Part shown: one piece after another, positions 55,330 to 64,000 of the stretch | Layout of the letters: every line of letters begins with the position of its first letter | Position numbering within the stretch: the first letter of the stretch is position 1 | Source: G963662265 sp963668545 | Lineage (GTDB): Bacteria; Spirochaetota; Spirochaetia; CADAEX01 | Direction: 5' to 3' | Length of the DNA: 64,000 nucleotides | NCBI GenBank assembly: GCA_963668545.1 | Contig: OY764868.1 | Span: 682,001-746,000 of the forward strand | The notes under the pieces: generated by a model | What the model was told of the DNA's origin: nothing | The model's database searches: none | Seen by the model: only the letters and a program-made list of their open reading frames with translations | Program-made: the position numbers and the translations under genes

Positions 55330-55893
55330 TCAGCTGTTCATCATTTTCTTTTTGAGTTTGCTGTCTACCGGATCTTTTCCCAGCCAGATGGAAAATAGAG
55401 TTTCCCTGAATCTGTCGTTAAGAATAATTGTAAGCTTTTCATATCCCTTATAGGCTGTGACTCCGACACCGGGGAGGCTTACAAAGGAAAACTGGTCCCC
55501 CTTGACTATCTCTTCACTGAATACCGCGATAAAACTGTCAATCTCTTTCTGCAGAGATGAAGTGTCGCCTCCCATTGCTTTTTCAAATCCCTCCTGAACA
55601 GTTTCCTTCATAAGCTTGCTGGTAATAAGACCGGAAATAATATCAAGCCTTATAACAGAAGCAACAGGTCCTTCCAGTATTTTTTCCTCCCTGTCTGCCT
55701 CCCTGTTTGTATAGAGTGATCCCACATAAAGTTTGAGAACCAGCTTTTTTCTTATTCCGGCTCCCTTGAAATTATATTCATACCCGTCGAATGCAAGGGA
55801 ATCTTCAAGTTTTACATCTGCAATTACAGGTGCCGCATACAGAGACGCTGCAGCAAAAACCAGTACTAAAAAAATCAGCAAGCTTTTTTTCAT
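55330..55893 (-). CDS. Exported chalcone-isomerase-like protein
   Basis: Protein of about 187 residues with a cleavable signal peptide ending SLYA-A. The mature part (FDGYEYNFKGAGIRKKLVLKLYVGSLY, then IRLDIISGLITSKLMKETVQEGF and LPGVGVTAYKG) matches the CHI-fold family of bacterial periplasmic proteins. The bacterial members have no established enzyme activity; fatty-acid binding is a possibility and would fit the neighbouring acyl-CoA synthetase. The ATG at 55893 follows GAGGTG; a GTG two codons earlier overlaps that site and is less likely. Confidence 0.75.
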   Translation of the reverse strand: MKKSLLIFLVLVFAAASLYAAPVIADVKLEDSLAFDGYEYNFKGAGIRKKLVLKLYVGSLYTNREADREEKILEGPVASVIRLDIISGLITSKLMKETVQEGFEKAMGGDTSSLQKEIDSFIAVFSEEIVKGDQFSFVSLPGVGVTAYKGYEKLTIILNDRFRETLFSIWLGKDPVDSKLKKKMMNS

Positions 55894-56066
55894 ATTCACC
55901 TCTTTTGATTTATTATAACTTAAAAACCACTTATTTCAAATTTATAAATTCCTGAACAACAGCATTGTTTTTTCTTATTTTTTAAAAATAATTTTTATGA
56001 AATATCTGCAAAAGCAAATAAAAGATTATATACTTTTAATAATCTCAGAAAAAAAGGATTATAGAT

Positions 56067-58229
56067 ATGAATTTCAGAAATCTCAATATGACTGTTAAAC
56101 TTCCATTAATTCTTCTGGTTTCGTTTATTCTTATTGTTGTACTGGCGGGTTACCAGATAAGGAATATAAGTCTGGAAAGTATACATAAGAATATTGAGGT
56201 GCAGGTTGCAGATAAGTCTGTTCTTATAAAAAAGCTTATAAATGAATTTGAGGAAGATTCTCTTAAAATATCAAGTATGACAGCAGCCATGGAAAGTGTG
56301 AAATTAGCCTATGAAAATCCTGATCCTGCGGAAGGGAGGGAGGAACTTAAAAAAGCTATGCTTCCGCTTGTTGAGGATGTGAAAAAAAACCTTGGTATTG
56401 AAGAACTGAGGCTTCATTTCCATAAAGCACCTGCAGTGAGCTTTCTCAGGGTATGGACAGACAAGTGGAATGATGATCTTTCATCTTTCAGAAACACAAT
56501 AATAAAAGTAGCTGAAACAGGGAAACCCCTTAAAGCGGTTGAACTTGGAAGGGGCGGGGTAGCAATAAGGGGTATAGCTCCTGTAATCAGTAATGGCAGG
56601 TATCTGGGATCTGTTGAGTTGTATACAGATCCGTTCAGAATAATTCCTCTTCTTGAAAGCAGCGGGGAAAAAAGCGGAATAGTCCTTCTTGTATCACGTG
56701 AAATTTCTAAAAAACTTTTTTTTGAACAGGATCTTTCAAGCTACTTTAAAGGGGAAGTAGGGGATTTTCTTGTTTCCGGATTAAGTGCAGACTGGATTGA
56801 ACCTGACAAAATGCTGTCAGAGACTATCCTGAAAAATACCGATAATGAGGGTGAAACAGTTATTGACATTGAAGGGAATATTGCAGCTGCCTATATTCCA
56901 ATTCATGATTATTCCCACAGCATGGTAGGATATATTGCCTATGTAAGGGATATAACGGAAAACAATGCTGAAATGAACAGAAGTATTGTTAATACAACTC
57001 TTAAATTTACTCTTGTTGCTGTTGTCCTTGTTCTTTTAATGTTCTTTATAATCAGAGCAACGATTGTTTCTCCCATAGTAATTCAGGCAGATATCCTCAA
57101 AAACATTTCTGAAGGGGAGGGCGATCTCACAAAAACTGTTGATGTGAAAAGTCATGATGAAATAGGGAGGCTTGGCAGTTATTTCAATGATTTCACAGGA
57201 AAACTTAAAATTATAATTAATAATATTAAAAGACAGTCATTCCGTAACATTGAAATAAAGGAAGAACTCAAACAGACTGCCGGGGAAACAGCTGTATCTG
57301 TAAATCAGATAACATCAAATGTTTCAAGCATAACCGGACTGATACAGAAGCTTGATGATAATATAGGTGAGGTGACATCAGCAATTGAAGAGGTAGCAGC
57401 AAGCATAAACAGCCTTGATCTTCAGATACAGAAGCAGTCCGAAATGGTAGATCACTCAAAGGATTCTATCCAGGAAATGATTTCATCAATAAAAAGTGTT
57501 GCAGATATAACTGAAGCGAGATGGGAGGCTACAGGTAAGCTGCTTGATACAGCTGCGGATGGTAAATTGAAGCTGAACACAACAATTGATAATTTCAATT
57601 CCGGTGTTGTTGCCGGAATTGAAAGCATTCAGGAAATGACCCAGCTTATTTCATCAATCGCATCACAGACAAACCTTCTTTCAATGAATGCTGCAATAGA
57701 AGCAGCTCACGCAGGGAGCTACGGTAAAGGATTTGCTGTTGTAGCTGATGAAATAGGAAAACTTGCTGAAGGTGTTAGCGATCAGTCAAAAAGTATAAGC
57801 CGTATTATAAATGAAATAACGGAAGCAATCACTGTAACTTCAGAAAGTGTTTTAAGCACATCTGAAGCTTTTAATGAGATTGACCTGGAAGTCCATAGTG
57901 TAACAGATGCATTCTCAGAAATTAAAAACAGCGCCGGGGAACTTCAGCAGGGGAGTGAAGATATCCAGAAAGTGATGAATTCTCTGAAAGAGATCTCAAC
58001 CAATGTACGCCTCGGAGCTGATGAAATGAATCTGGGAATAAAGGATATGAGCTCATCAATGAATGATGTAAACAGGATTTCCAACGAAGTAAGAAGCGGT
58101 ATGCAGGAGGTTCAGACCGGTGCCAATGAAGTTATGAAAGCTGCTGAAAGGCTTTCCTCACTGGCTGCAACGCTTAATGAAATAGGAAATAATCTGGACA
58201 GGGAAGTAAATAAATTCAGGACTGAATAA
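56067..58229 (+). CDS. Methyl-accepting chemotaxis protein
   Basis: Chemoreceptor of 720 residues. Transmembrane helix 1 at about 12-28, a periplasmic double-Cache-like sensor to about 305, helix 2 at about 310-332 (FTLVAVVLVLLMFFII), a HAMP domain, and a cytoplasmic signalling coiled coil with the highly conserved tip IASQTNLLSMNAAIEAAHAGSYGKGFAVVADEIGKLAE. It would pass ligand signals to CheA/CheW and the periplasmic flagella. Ligand unknown. AGGA lies upstream of the ATG. It is followed by an AraC regulator on its own promoter. Confidence 0.95.
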   Translation: MNFRNLNMTVKLPLILLVSFILIVVLAGYQIRNISLESIHKNIEVQVADKSVLIKKLINEFEEDSLKISSMTAAMESVKLAYENPDPAEGREELKKAMLPLVEDVKKNLGIEELRLHFHKAPAVSFLRVWTDKWNDDLSSFRNTIIKVAETGKPLKAVELGRGGVAIRGIAPVISNGRYLGSVELYTDPFRIIPLLESSGEKSGIVLLVSREISKKLFFEQDLSSYFKGEVGDFLVSGLSADWIEPDKMLSETILKNTDNEGETVIDIEGNIAAAYIPIHDYSHSMVGYIAYVRDITENNAEMNRSIVNTTLKFTLVAVVLVLLMFFIIRATIVSPIVIQADILKNISEGEGDLTKTVDVKSHDEIGRLGSYFNDFTGKLKIIINNIKRQSFRNIEIKEELKQTAGETAVSVNQITSNVSSITGLIQKLDDNIGEVTSAIEEVAASINSLDLQIQKQSEMVDHSKDSIQEMISSIKSVADITEARWEATGKLLDTAADGKLKLNTTIDNFNSGVVAGIESIQEMTQLISSIASQTNLLSMNAAIEAAHAGSYGKGFAVVADEIGKLAEGVSDQSKSISRIINEITEAITVTSESVLSTSEAFNEIDLEVHSVTDAFSEIKNSAGELQQGSEDIQKVMNSLKEISTNVRLGADEMNLGIKDMSSSMNDVNRISNEVRSGMQEVQTGANEVMKAAERLSSLAATLNEIGNNLDREVNKFRTE

Positions 58230-58324
58230 TAATCTCATTGCCGGTGATAAACTTCAGCTTTCTGAAGTGTTGAGGTATCAGAAAACAATATTGAAAAATA
58301 TTGAACTGCATGAAAGTAATCATG

Positions 58325-58333
58325 TGATATAAT
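58325..58333 (+). promoter_or_regulatory. Extended -10 (TGATATAAT) before the AraC gene
   Basis: TGnTATAAT ends ten bases before the ATG at 58344; no Shine-Dalgarno sequence. Predicted leader of about three bases. Confidence 0.5.
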
Positions 58334-58343
58334 CAATTCAGAA

Positions 58344-60572
58344 ATGAAGTTATTCAATAAAAGCAGGACATATTATTTATGGTTCTTTTCCTATCTGATT
58401 GTATTTCTTGTTCCTCTGTCTTTCAGTTTTATCAACTATCTCTATTCCGTTGATATTATCAGAAATGAGAGTCTTATCTTCAAAAAAACAGTTCAGAACC
58501 AGATGAAGGAGCTGATTGATTTGAGACTGACTGAGCTTGGAAAAATGGCAGATCAGGTTATCTGGGACAGACAGATAAGGCTTTACCTCAAGCTTAATGA
58601 ACCTGATGCGGAATTCAGAAAATCAATTGAGGATAAAATAAAGGAAATCCGGTTTCTCAATCAGTCCATCGACCAGATTTATATTATCAATGAAGATAAG
58701 GAATTTTCCTCGGGTGAACGAATAATTCCCTACAATTTTCAGGCATCAAAAATCGACTGGGAAAAAATATCAGAGAGCAGCGGGAAATCTTTTTCCTATG
58801 ACGATATCAACAGCAGCAGTCCGGGTAATGAGCTTTATCTGATAACCCGTTTTTTCATGATAGGGGAGGGAAAGGAAAAGCTTTATGCTGTGATATTTAT
58901 TAATCCTGATCTTCTTTATAAAAGTCTTGAGCAGCTGGAATGGCTTGAAAACGGAGCAGGATATGTTCTCCAGAGCGACGGCTCTGTCATTTCATCTATT
59001 GAAAATATTGATATTGATGATTCCTTCAAGCAGGGTGCTTCCCGGTTTATTTCCGAACATGCCGGAACCGGATATGCTGAAATAAAAAAGGACAGGTATA
59101 TTGTTTCTGTTATCAAATCAGGTTTGATTGACTGGTTTTATACTATTGTGCTTCCTGAGGAAGTTCTTTACGGAAAGCTTCAGAAGTTCCAGACAGCTGT
59201 ATTTATTTCCCTTCTGGTCTGTCTGGCTGCAGGCGTACTGTTGTCCCGTTTTTTTACACGGAAAAATTTTTCTCCCCTTCTCGGGCTGATAAAGCTGTTC
59301 AGCGGTACAAGTTTTGAGAAGATTTATGAAAATTACTTAAGTGAGTTTGAACTCCTTGAATCGGAGATCAAGTCTGTGATCAGTGAAAACATGAGTATCA
59401 GGGATACAATAAGGCAGAACAGGGAGGGGCTGAAAAGGGTTTTCCTGAGGCGCCTTGTAATGGGGGAAATAATTGAAGATGAGGCAGTTTCTGATCTTGG
59501 AAGCTCAATCGGTATTGATTTCCTGCATGATAATTTTGCAGTTGCTTTAATTAATCCGTCAGCTGAATCGGAAAACGACTTTTTCAGCCTGAAGAAAAAA
59601 ATGGATGAATTATCTTTCGATCTGGAAAAGGTATATTTCAGCTATTATCTCGTATATTCCGGGCATAATGTAGTTATAGTCAATACTGAAAAAAAAGATG
59701 ATTACAGCTTTCTCTCTGAAAGACTTGTCTCCCTCACCGAATTTATAAAGGAGAAAACGGAAACAGATATAATTGTGACATCTGGTGATATCCATGACAG
59801 TTTTGCAGGAATTTCCCTTTCATACAGCGAAGCTCTTCAGGTTCTTGAGTACAGGACTCTGCTTAGGGAAAACAATGTGCTTCTTTTCAATGAACTGAAA
59901 GACCTTAAAAAGGTAAGGAAATTCCAGTATCTTTCCTATCTTGAAGATGAATACAAAATATATAATCTCATGACTGCCGGAAAATATGATGAAGCGGAAA
60001 GAATGCTGAATGCAAACATTGATTCTGTCGAGGAGCATTATTTAAATGCTGACCTTATTAAACTGAGGCTTTCAGGTTTCAAGAATATTCTTATAGAAGC
60101 TCTTAATACAGTATTGAAAAACGATTCGGAAAACCTCAAAATACTTGTAAAAACAGTTCTGGAGGCCCGGAATTTCAGGCAGCTTACTGCCTCTTCAAAA
60201 AACGTTTTTATAAAGCTTTCGGAACTCTGCCCTGACAAAAGCAGATCAAGTATAGTTTCAGAGGCAAAGAAATATATTGAAAGCAACTATTCAGACAAAA
60301 ACATATCTGTAACAGAAATCTCAGATAAACTAGGTATCACTTCACAGCACCTTTCCAAAATCTTCAAGGAAATTTCAGGTACAGGAGTGCTTCAGTATAT
60401 AAACAGCTGCAGGATTGAGGAGGCAAAGAAAATCCTGGTCAATGAAACAGACATCAGTATCAGGGATACAGCCGGAATAGTGGGTTATTATAATGAAATA
60501 ACATTTATCCGTAATTTCAAGAATATTACAGGAATCAGTCCCGGAAAATTCCGGGAAGCATCAAACAAATAG
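58344..60572 (+). CDS. Membrane-anchored AraC-family transcription regulator
   Basis: Protein of 742 residues: helix at about 12-32, an extracytoplasmic sensor of about 240 residues, helix at about 280-300, a cytosolic linker and a C-terminal AraC DNA-binding domain with two helix-turn-helix units (ISVTEISDKLGITSQHLSKIFKE and ISIRDTAGIVGYYNEITFIRNFKNITGISPGKFR). This architecture is common in spirochaetes and Firmicutes next to sugar or solute uptake genes, and it senses an external ligand directly. The neighbouring epimerase, serine dehydratase and binding-protein genes are candidate targets. Confidence 0.92.
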   Translation: MKLFNKSRTYYLWFFSYLIVFLVPLSFSFINYLYSVDIIRNESLIFKKTVQNQMKELIDLRLTELGKMADQVIWDRQIRLYLKLNEPDAEFRKSIEDKIKEIRFLNQSIDQIYIINEDKEFSSGERIIPYNFQASKIDWEKISESSGKSFSYDDINSSSPGNELYLITRFFMIGEGKEKLYAVIFINPDLLYKSLEQLEWLENGAGYVLQSDGSVISSIENIDIDDSFKQGASRFISEHAGTGYAEIKKDRYIVSVIKSGLIDWFYTIVLPEEVLYGKLQKFQTAVFISLLVCLAAGVLLSRFFTRKNFSPLLGLIKLFSGTSFEKIYENYLSEFELLESEIKSVISENMSIRDTIRQNREGLKRVFLRRLVMGEIIEDEAVSDLGSSIGIDFLHDNFAVALINPSAESENDFFSLKKKMDELSFDLEKVYFSYYLVYSGHNVVIVNTEKKDDYSFLSERLVSLTEFIKEKTETDIIVTSGDIHDSFAGISLSYSEALQVLEYRTLLRENNVLLFNELKDLKKVRKFQYLSYLEDEYKIYNLMTAGKYDEAERMLNANIDSVEEHYLNADLIKLRLSGFKNILIEALNTVLKNDSENLKILVKTVLEARNFRQLTASSKNVFIKLSELCPDKSRSSIVSEAKKYIESNYSDKNISVTEISDKLGITSQHLSKIFKEISGTGVLQYINSCRIEEAKKILVNETDISIRDTAGIVGYYNEITFIRNFKNITGISPGKFREASNK

Positions 60573-60634
60573 GATTCAGTAAAAATGTCTGCCTGATTAA
60601 TAATTTTATATAATCCTGCCCCCGTTTTGTTTAT

Positions 60635-60668
60635 TTTTTGTTAATCAATTAAAAATTGGAAATATCTT
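60635..60668 (+). promoter_or_regulatory. 34-bp shared promoter element, copy 1
   Basis: 31 of 34 bases match 63441-63474. It contains GTTAATCAATTAA followed by AAAATTG and AAATATCTT. It lies about 55 bases before the epimerase start and may be an operator for a common regulator. Confidence 0.6.
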
Positions 60669-60722
60669 AATTAATCTCCATGACATAATATGAATTGATT
60701 ACTTGATATTGGAGGAGTATTA

Positions 60723-61694
60723 ATGAAAATAGGACTTGATTCAGAAAGCTGCCATCTCCTTTTTCACTATGGTAAAATTGATATTTTAGGTTTTATAAGA
60801 AAAGCTGCTGAACTCGGACTTGACGGGGTTATGATCAATATCATAGGGGGAATGGAGGGGGATAACGCAAAGTATATTCATCCCAGATGGGGCTGCCTGG
60901 GGGGAGATTCTCCTGAACATCTTGAAAGGGTTAAAAAAGAGCTTCAGAAATACAGCCTTTATGCGGAAGTTGCAATGAGGGGAATAGATCCTGTATATAT
61001 TTCTGAAACAATTGAAGTTACTCACAGAATCGGAGCAGATGTGCTCAGGACTTATTGCTGTTTCGGGAAATACAATCCTGAAGCCTTGGTGAAGGCCCCT
61101 GAAAATTTCAGAAAAATCGTACCTCTGCTGAAAAAATACAGAATTAAATTTGCAATTGAAAATCACGAGGAGGAAACCTCCGGCGAGATAATTGATATGA
61201 TCAGAAAAGTAGGCAGCCCCTGGGTTGGTTCCCACTGCGATATCGGAAACTCCATGATGGCATGGGAAGAGCCTGCAGTTGCTGTTGGTAATCTTGCCCC
61301 CTATGCCCTGACATCCCATTTCAAGGACCATATTCTTATCAGTGACAGGGATGAATATAAAATCTGCGGAGTTCCCCTGGGGCAGGGGAATATAGATATT
61401 GACGAGTGTTTCAGAATACTTTATGAAAAATCAACTCTCACAAGAATAAACATTGAGCAGACATATCCCTTTATATCTGTATTTAAAAGGGAAAAAGGAA
61501 CAGGCGGAGTAAATGAAGTTGGAACCGGGGCATTTAAAGTGGAAAAAGCTGTTTTTGATTTTCCCGAACACACAGCTGAAAGCTACTACCATCCTTCTGA
61601 AGAGTATCTTGATATGCTGATCAGGGAACAGGAACAGGGGCTTGTTGAATCTGTAAATCACATGAAAAAAATAAGGGACAAATACTGCAGCTGA
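60723..61694 (+). CDS. Sugar phosphate isomerase/epimerase family TIM-barrel protein
   Basis: Cytosolic protein of 323 residues of the xylose-isomerase-like AP-endonuclease 2 superfamily. Metal-binding residues are visible in order: Glu in FAIENHEEE, Asp and His in SHCDIGN, His in TSHFKDH and Glu in INIEQTYP. The substrate is unknown; relatives isomerise or dehydrate sugars and inositols. GGAGG precedes the ATG. A perfect terminator follows the gene. It shares a promoter element with the binding-protein gene at 63523. Confidence 0.82.
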   Translation: MKIGLDSESCHLLFHYGKIDILGFIRKAAELGLDGVMINIIGGMEGDNAKYIHPRWGCLGGDSPEHLERVKKELQKYSLYAEVAMRGIDPVYISETIEVTHRIGADVLRTYCCFGKYNPEALVKAPENFRKIVPLLKKYRIKFAIENHEEETSGEIIDMIRKVGSPWVGSHCDIGNSMMAWEEPAVAVGNLAPYALTSHFKDHILISDRDEYKICGVPLGQGNIDIDECFRILYEKSTLTRINIEQTYPFISVFKREKGTGGVNEVGTGAFKVEKAVFDFPEHTAESYYHPSEEYLDMLIREQEQGLVESVNHMKKIRDKYCS

Positions 61695-61717
61695 CAGATA
61701 TTGTTTATTCTACTGTT

Positions 61718-61750
61718 AACAGCATGCCCGATCCGGGCATGCTGTTTTTT
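61718..61750 (+). terminator. Terminator of the epimerase gene
   Basis: AACAGCATGCCCG-ATC-CGGGCATGCTGTT perfect 13-bp stem followed by T8. An in-frame ATG at 61724 lies inside it and cannot be the sdaAB start. Confidence 0.95.
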
Positions 61751-61786
61751 TTGATGAAAAGAATATATAAAATTATTACATCCTGT

Positions 61787-61815
61787 TTGTTTTTTATTCT
61801 GAATAAGAATAAGAT
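61787..61815 (+). promoter_or_regulatory. Promoter of sdaAB (leaderless geometry)
   Basis: TTGTTT (61787-61792), 17-bp spacer, TAAGAT (61810-61815), seven bases to the ATG at 61823. Confidence 0.5.
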
Positions 61816-61822
61816 ATACAAT

Positions 61823-62485
61823 ATGGAAATCTTTGATATCATAGGACCGGTAATGATTGGTCCCTCAAGCTCCCATACAGCAGGTGCTGTAAGGATGGGG
61901 AATCTTGCATCAAACCTTCTTAATGACAGGATTGTAAGGGCGGAAATTACTCTTCATGGTTCATTTGCCATGACTGCAAAGGGACATGGTACTGACAGGG
62001 CAATAGTAGGGGGACTTCTGGGATTTGCTCCCGATGATGAAAAAATCAGAGACAGTTTTATTCATGCTGAAAAGAGAGGTCTGGTTTACGAATTTGAAGT
62101 TTCTGATCTGGGCAGTGTTCATCCCAATACAGCATTGATCAGGGCAAGCGGCGAGAAAGGGAGAAGTGTTGCTGTCATGCTTTCCTCAATAGGGGGCGGA
62201 AAGATTATACTCAGTGAAATTGACGGGGTCATGGTCCGTTTTGAAGGTAAGTATCCGACTCTTGTCGTTTTCAATGAAAATGTTCCCGGTGTTGTTGTAT
62301 CTGTAAGCAGCTTGATTGCTAATCAGAAGATCAATATTGTGGAAATGCGTGTTTACCAGTCTGAAGATAAAAGAAACTCTGTAATGATTGTCAACCTTGA
62401 CAAGCCTGTTGATGAGGATTTCCTGCAGAAATGCAGGTCTGTCAGAGAAATAAATAAAATAATCTATCTGGATAAATTGTACTGA
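61823..62485 (+). CDS. sdaAB: L-serine ammonia-lyase, iron-sulfur type, beta subunit
   Basis: Subunit of 220 residues of the two-chain [4Fe-4S] L-serine dehydratase, which converts serine to pyruvate and ammonia. MEIFDIIGPVMIGPSSSHTAGAVRMG is the family N-terminus and fixes the start at 61823, not the upstream in-frame ATG at 61724, which lies in a terminator. LHGSFAMTAKGHGTDRAIVGG follows, and the C-terminal ACT-like domain is at about 150-220. No ribosome-binding site is present; the mRNA is probably leaderless. The alpha subunit gene begins 13 bases after the stop. Confidence 0.94.
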   Translation: MEIFDIIGPVMIGPSSSHTAGAVRMGNLASNLLNDRIVRAEITLHGSFAMTAKGHGTDRAIVGGLLGFAPDDEKIRDSFIHAEKRGLVYEFEVSDLGSVHPNTALIRASGEKGRSVAVMLSSIGGGKIILSEIDGVMVRFEGKYPTLVVFNENVPGVVVSVSSLIANQKINIVEMRVYQSEDKRNSVMIVNLDKPVDEDFLQKCRSVREINKIIYLDKLY

Positions 62486-62498
62486 TTGGGGAGTAGAC

Positions 62499-63368
62499 AT
62501 GAACAGTATTCAAGACCTTGTAAAATCAGCTTCAGAAAAGGATGTCCCGATATCCTCAATTATCATTACTCAATATGCCCTTGATCATTCAGTTCCTGAA
62601 AAGGACCTGATTGAAAAAATGTCTTCCAGGTATCAGGTTATGAGAGAATCTGTAGAGGCCGGGATAAGGCTGAATAAAAAATCAGTTACCGGGTTGAGCG
62701 GCGGTGACGCTTTCCTAATGGATAAATTTATTAAAGGAGAAAACAGTTCCTGTTCAGGACTGACTTCCAGAATTATAAGAAATGCTGTTGCAGTATCAGA
62801 GATAAATGCATCCATGGGGAGGATTGTCGCTGCACCTACAGCCGGTTCATGCGGGATAATACCGGGACTCCTCACAGTACTGGAGGATGAAAAGAAGATT
62901 GAAAAAGATAAAGTAGTTCTTTCTCTTTTCACTGCTGCAGGATTCGGCAGCATTATTGACATGAACAGTACCCTGTCAGGCGCTGCGGGGGGATGCCAGG
63001 CTGAATGCGGATCAGCGGCAGCCATGGCGGCAGCTTCAGGATGTGAACTTCTGGGAGGAAATCCGGAGCAGGTCAGCAATGCCTTTTCCCTTTCCCTTAT
63101 TAATTCCATGGGACTTGTCTGTGATCCTGTCGGGGGCTATGTAGAATATCCCTGTGTGTACAGGAATGGAATGGGTGCAGTTAATGCTTTTGCAGCAATT
63201 GAAATGGCTCTTGCAGGAATAAAAAGCATTATACCCCCGGATGAAATAATATCAGCCATGAAGGAAATCGGCAGTAAAATGGATATAACTCTCAAAGAAA
63301 CCTCTCTGGGAGGTCTTGCCGCAACCCCCACTGCATGCAGAATCTCAAAGAATCTGCTGAATCTGTAG
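62499..63368 (+). CDS. sdaAA: L-serine ammonia-lyase, iron-sulfur type, alpha subunit
   Basis: Catalytic subunit of 289 residues that holds the [4Fe-4S] cluster. Conserved cysteines occur in TAGSCGIIPG, GGCQAECGSAAAM and GLVCDPVGGYVEYPCVYRN. GGGGAG lies before the ATG. Co-transcribed with sdaAB. The enzyme is oxygen-labile, consistent with an anaerobe, and its pyruvate would feed NifJ. Confidence 0.95.
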   Translation: MNSIQDLVKSASEKDVPISSIIITQYALDHSVPEKDLIEKMSSRYQVMRESVEAGIRLNKKSVTGLSGGDAFLMDKFIKGENSSCSGLTSRIIRNAVAVSEINASMGRIVAAPTAGSCGIIPGLLTVLEDEKKIEKDKVVLSLFTAAGFGSIIDMNSTLSGAAGGCQAECGSAAAMAAASGCELLGGNPEQVSNAFSLSLINSMGLVCDPVGGYVEYPCVYRNGMGAVNAFAAIEMALAGIKSIIPPDEIISAMKEIGSKMDITLKETSLGGLAATPTACRISKNLLNL

Positions 63369-63440
63369 CTTTCCGGTATTAGAATCAACCTGATTAAAAA
63401 TTCTATATAAAAAAACACCTTTTTTTCTTTTATATTTTCA

Positions 63441-63474
63441 TTTTTGTTAATTGATTAAAAATTGAAAATATCTT
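63441..63474 (+). promoter_or_regulatory. 34-bp shared promoter element, copy 2
   Basis: Differs from 60635-60668 at three positions (GTTAATTGATTAA instead of GTTAATCAATTAA, and one further base). About 48 bases before the binding-protein start. A second TTAATTAA motif follows in both regions. Confidence 0.6.
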
Positions 63475-63522
63475 GCATCAGCAACTCCATTTAGAATTAA
63501 TTAACAAAACAAGGAGGATGAA

Positions 63523-64000
63523 ATGAAAAAATTAATGGTTTTTTTATTGATTCTTGTAACTGCGGCTGCAGTATTTGCCGGCGGTTCAAAAGAAACTGAA
63601 AAAGAAAAAAGTCTTAAAGTCGGGGTTCCTGATAATGCGAGATTCCTGGACACAGTCGCAAACAGCGACAATGTTTCAGAACGTGTTATGCGAAATATCC
63701 ACGAAACACTGATTGAAGTTGCTCCTGACGGAACAATAATTCCAAGGCTTGCTGAAAGTTGGAAACAGATTGATGAAAAGACTATAGAATTTAAACTGAA
63801 AAAGGGAATAGTCTCTCATGCCGGTTATCCGCTGGATGCTGATGATGTTCTTGTTTCTTTCGGAGAAGGACGATGCAAGGTCCCTGATGATCCGGGTTAT
63901 GATGCATTCAAGCAGTTTACAGGACTTTTTGAATCAATAGAAAAGATTGATGATTACACAGTCAGATTCAGAAAAGCGGAAATTGATCCGCTGCTGCTTC
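63523..64000 (+). CDS. ABC transporter solute-binding protein, family 5 (partial)
   Basis: The gene runs past the window end; 159 residues are visible. AAGGAGG precedes the ATG. The signal peptide ends VFA-GGSKE, a form common in spirochaete binding proteins, with no lipobox cysteine. The mature part (ETLIEVAPDGTIIPRLAESWKQID; FKLKKGIVSHAGYPLDADDVLVSF) is typical of peptide/nickel-type family 5 binding proteins, which may carry peptides or oligosaccharides. The permease and ATPase genes would be expected downstream. Confidence 0.88.
   Translation, partial: MKKLMVFLLILVTAAAVFAGGSKETEKEKSLKVGVPDNARFLDTVANSDNVSERVMRNIHETLIEVAPDGTIIPRLAESWKQIDEKTIEFKLKKGIVSHAGYPLDADDVLVSFGEGRCKVPDDPGYDAFKQFTGLFESIEKIDDYTVRFRKAEIDPLLL

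Noticed and set aside
61724..61822. N-terminal extension of sdaAB from an upstream ATG
   Set aside because: The ATG lies inside the perfect terminator hairpin of the preceding gene, and the family N-terminus begins at 61823.

Overview
The window is a chromosomal segment of a spirochaete, most likely a free-living anaerobic member of the Spirochaetales. Evidence: the 16S sequence has a spirochaete-like V4 region; two rRNA operons carry tRNA-Ile(GAT) and tRNA-Ala(TGC) separately, one per operon, as in treponemes; solute-binding proteins are of spirochaete type; and pyruvate:ferredoxin oxidoreductase and an oxygen-labile type L-serine dehydratase fit an anaerobe. The DNA is A/T-rich. No CRISPR array, transposase or prophage gene was seen.

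Layout. 1-2750: end of thrS, an M32 carboxypeptidase and a CDP-alcohol phosphatidyltransferase. 2860-8200: rrn operon 1 (16S, tRNA-Ile, 23S, 5S). 8318-13290: a cysteine-cluster protein, a DctPQM TRAP transporter and a 51-bp palindromic tandem repeat. 13640-19030: rrn operon 2 (16S, tRNA-Ala, 23S, 5S), same orientation and nearly identical. 19121-30530 (minus strand): a large repeat-containing surface lipoprotein, a transaldolase-family enzyme, a Cache/PAS histidine kinase with an HD-GYP response regulator, and nifJ. 30785-37033: a glycosyltransferase divergent from a GH13_18 phosphorylase plus D-glycerate 2-kinase pair (a plausible glucosylglycerate catabolic operon), then phosphofructokinase. 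37220-45550: EpmA, Tex, an M16C protease and EttA. 45850-50373: a TAXI-type TRAP transporter and SerB. 50572-56000: small conserved proteins, DUF523/DUF1722, SemiSWEET, a QW-repeat orphan, long-chain acyl-CoA synthetase and a chalcone-isomerase-like exported protein. 56067-64000: a chemoreceptor, a membrane-anchored AraC regulator, a TIM-barrel epimerase, L-serine dehydratase (two subunits) and the start of a family-5 solute-binding protein.

How the parts work together. The two TRAP systems import organic acids. NifJ, PFK and the transaldolase-family protein belong to central carbon flow, and serine dehydratase feeds pyruvate to NifJ. The phosphorylase would release glucose-1-phosphate and glycerate, and the adjacent kinase would send glycerate to 2-phosphoglycerate.

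The least expected signals are regulatory. (1) At least six genes have a sigma70-like -10 box (most also with a -35 box at 17-18 bp) placed so that transcription should begin at or within a few bases of the start codon, which implies leaderless mRNAs; in several cases this also decides the correct start. (2) A 34-bp element is shared by the promoter regions of the epimerase and the family-5 binding protein. (3) A perfect TGTGAA-N4-TTCACA palindrome lies upstream of the nifJ promoter. (4) The two rRNA operons are identical in their mature genes, but several spacer hairpins are replaced by unrelated hairpins at the same positions.
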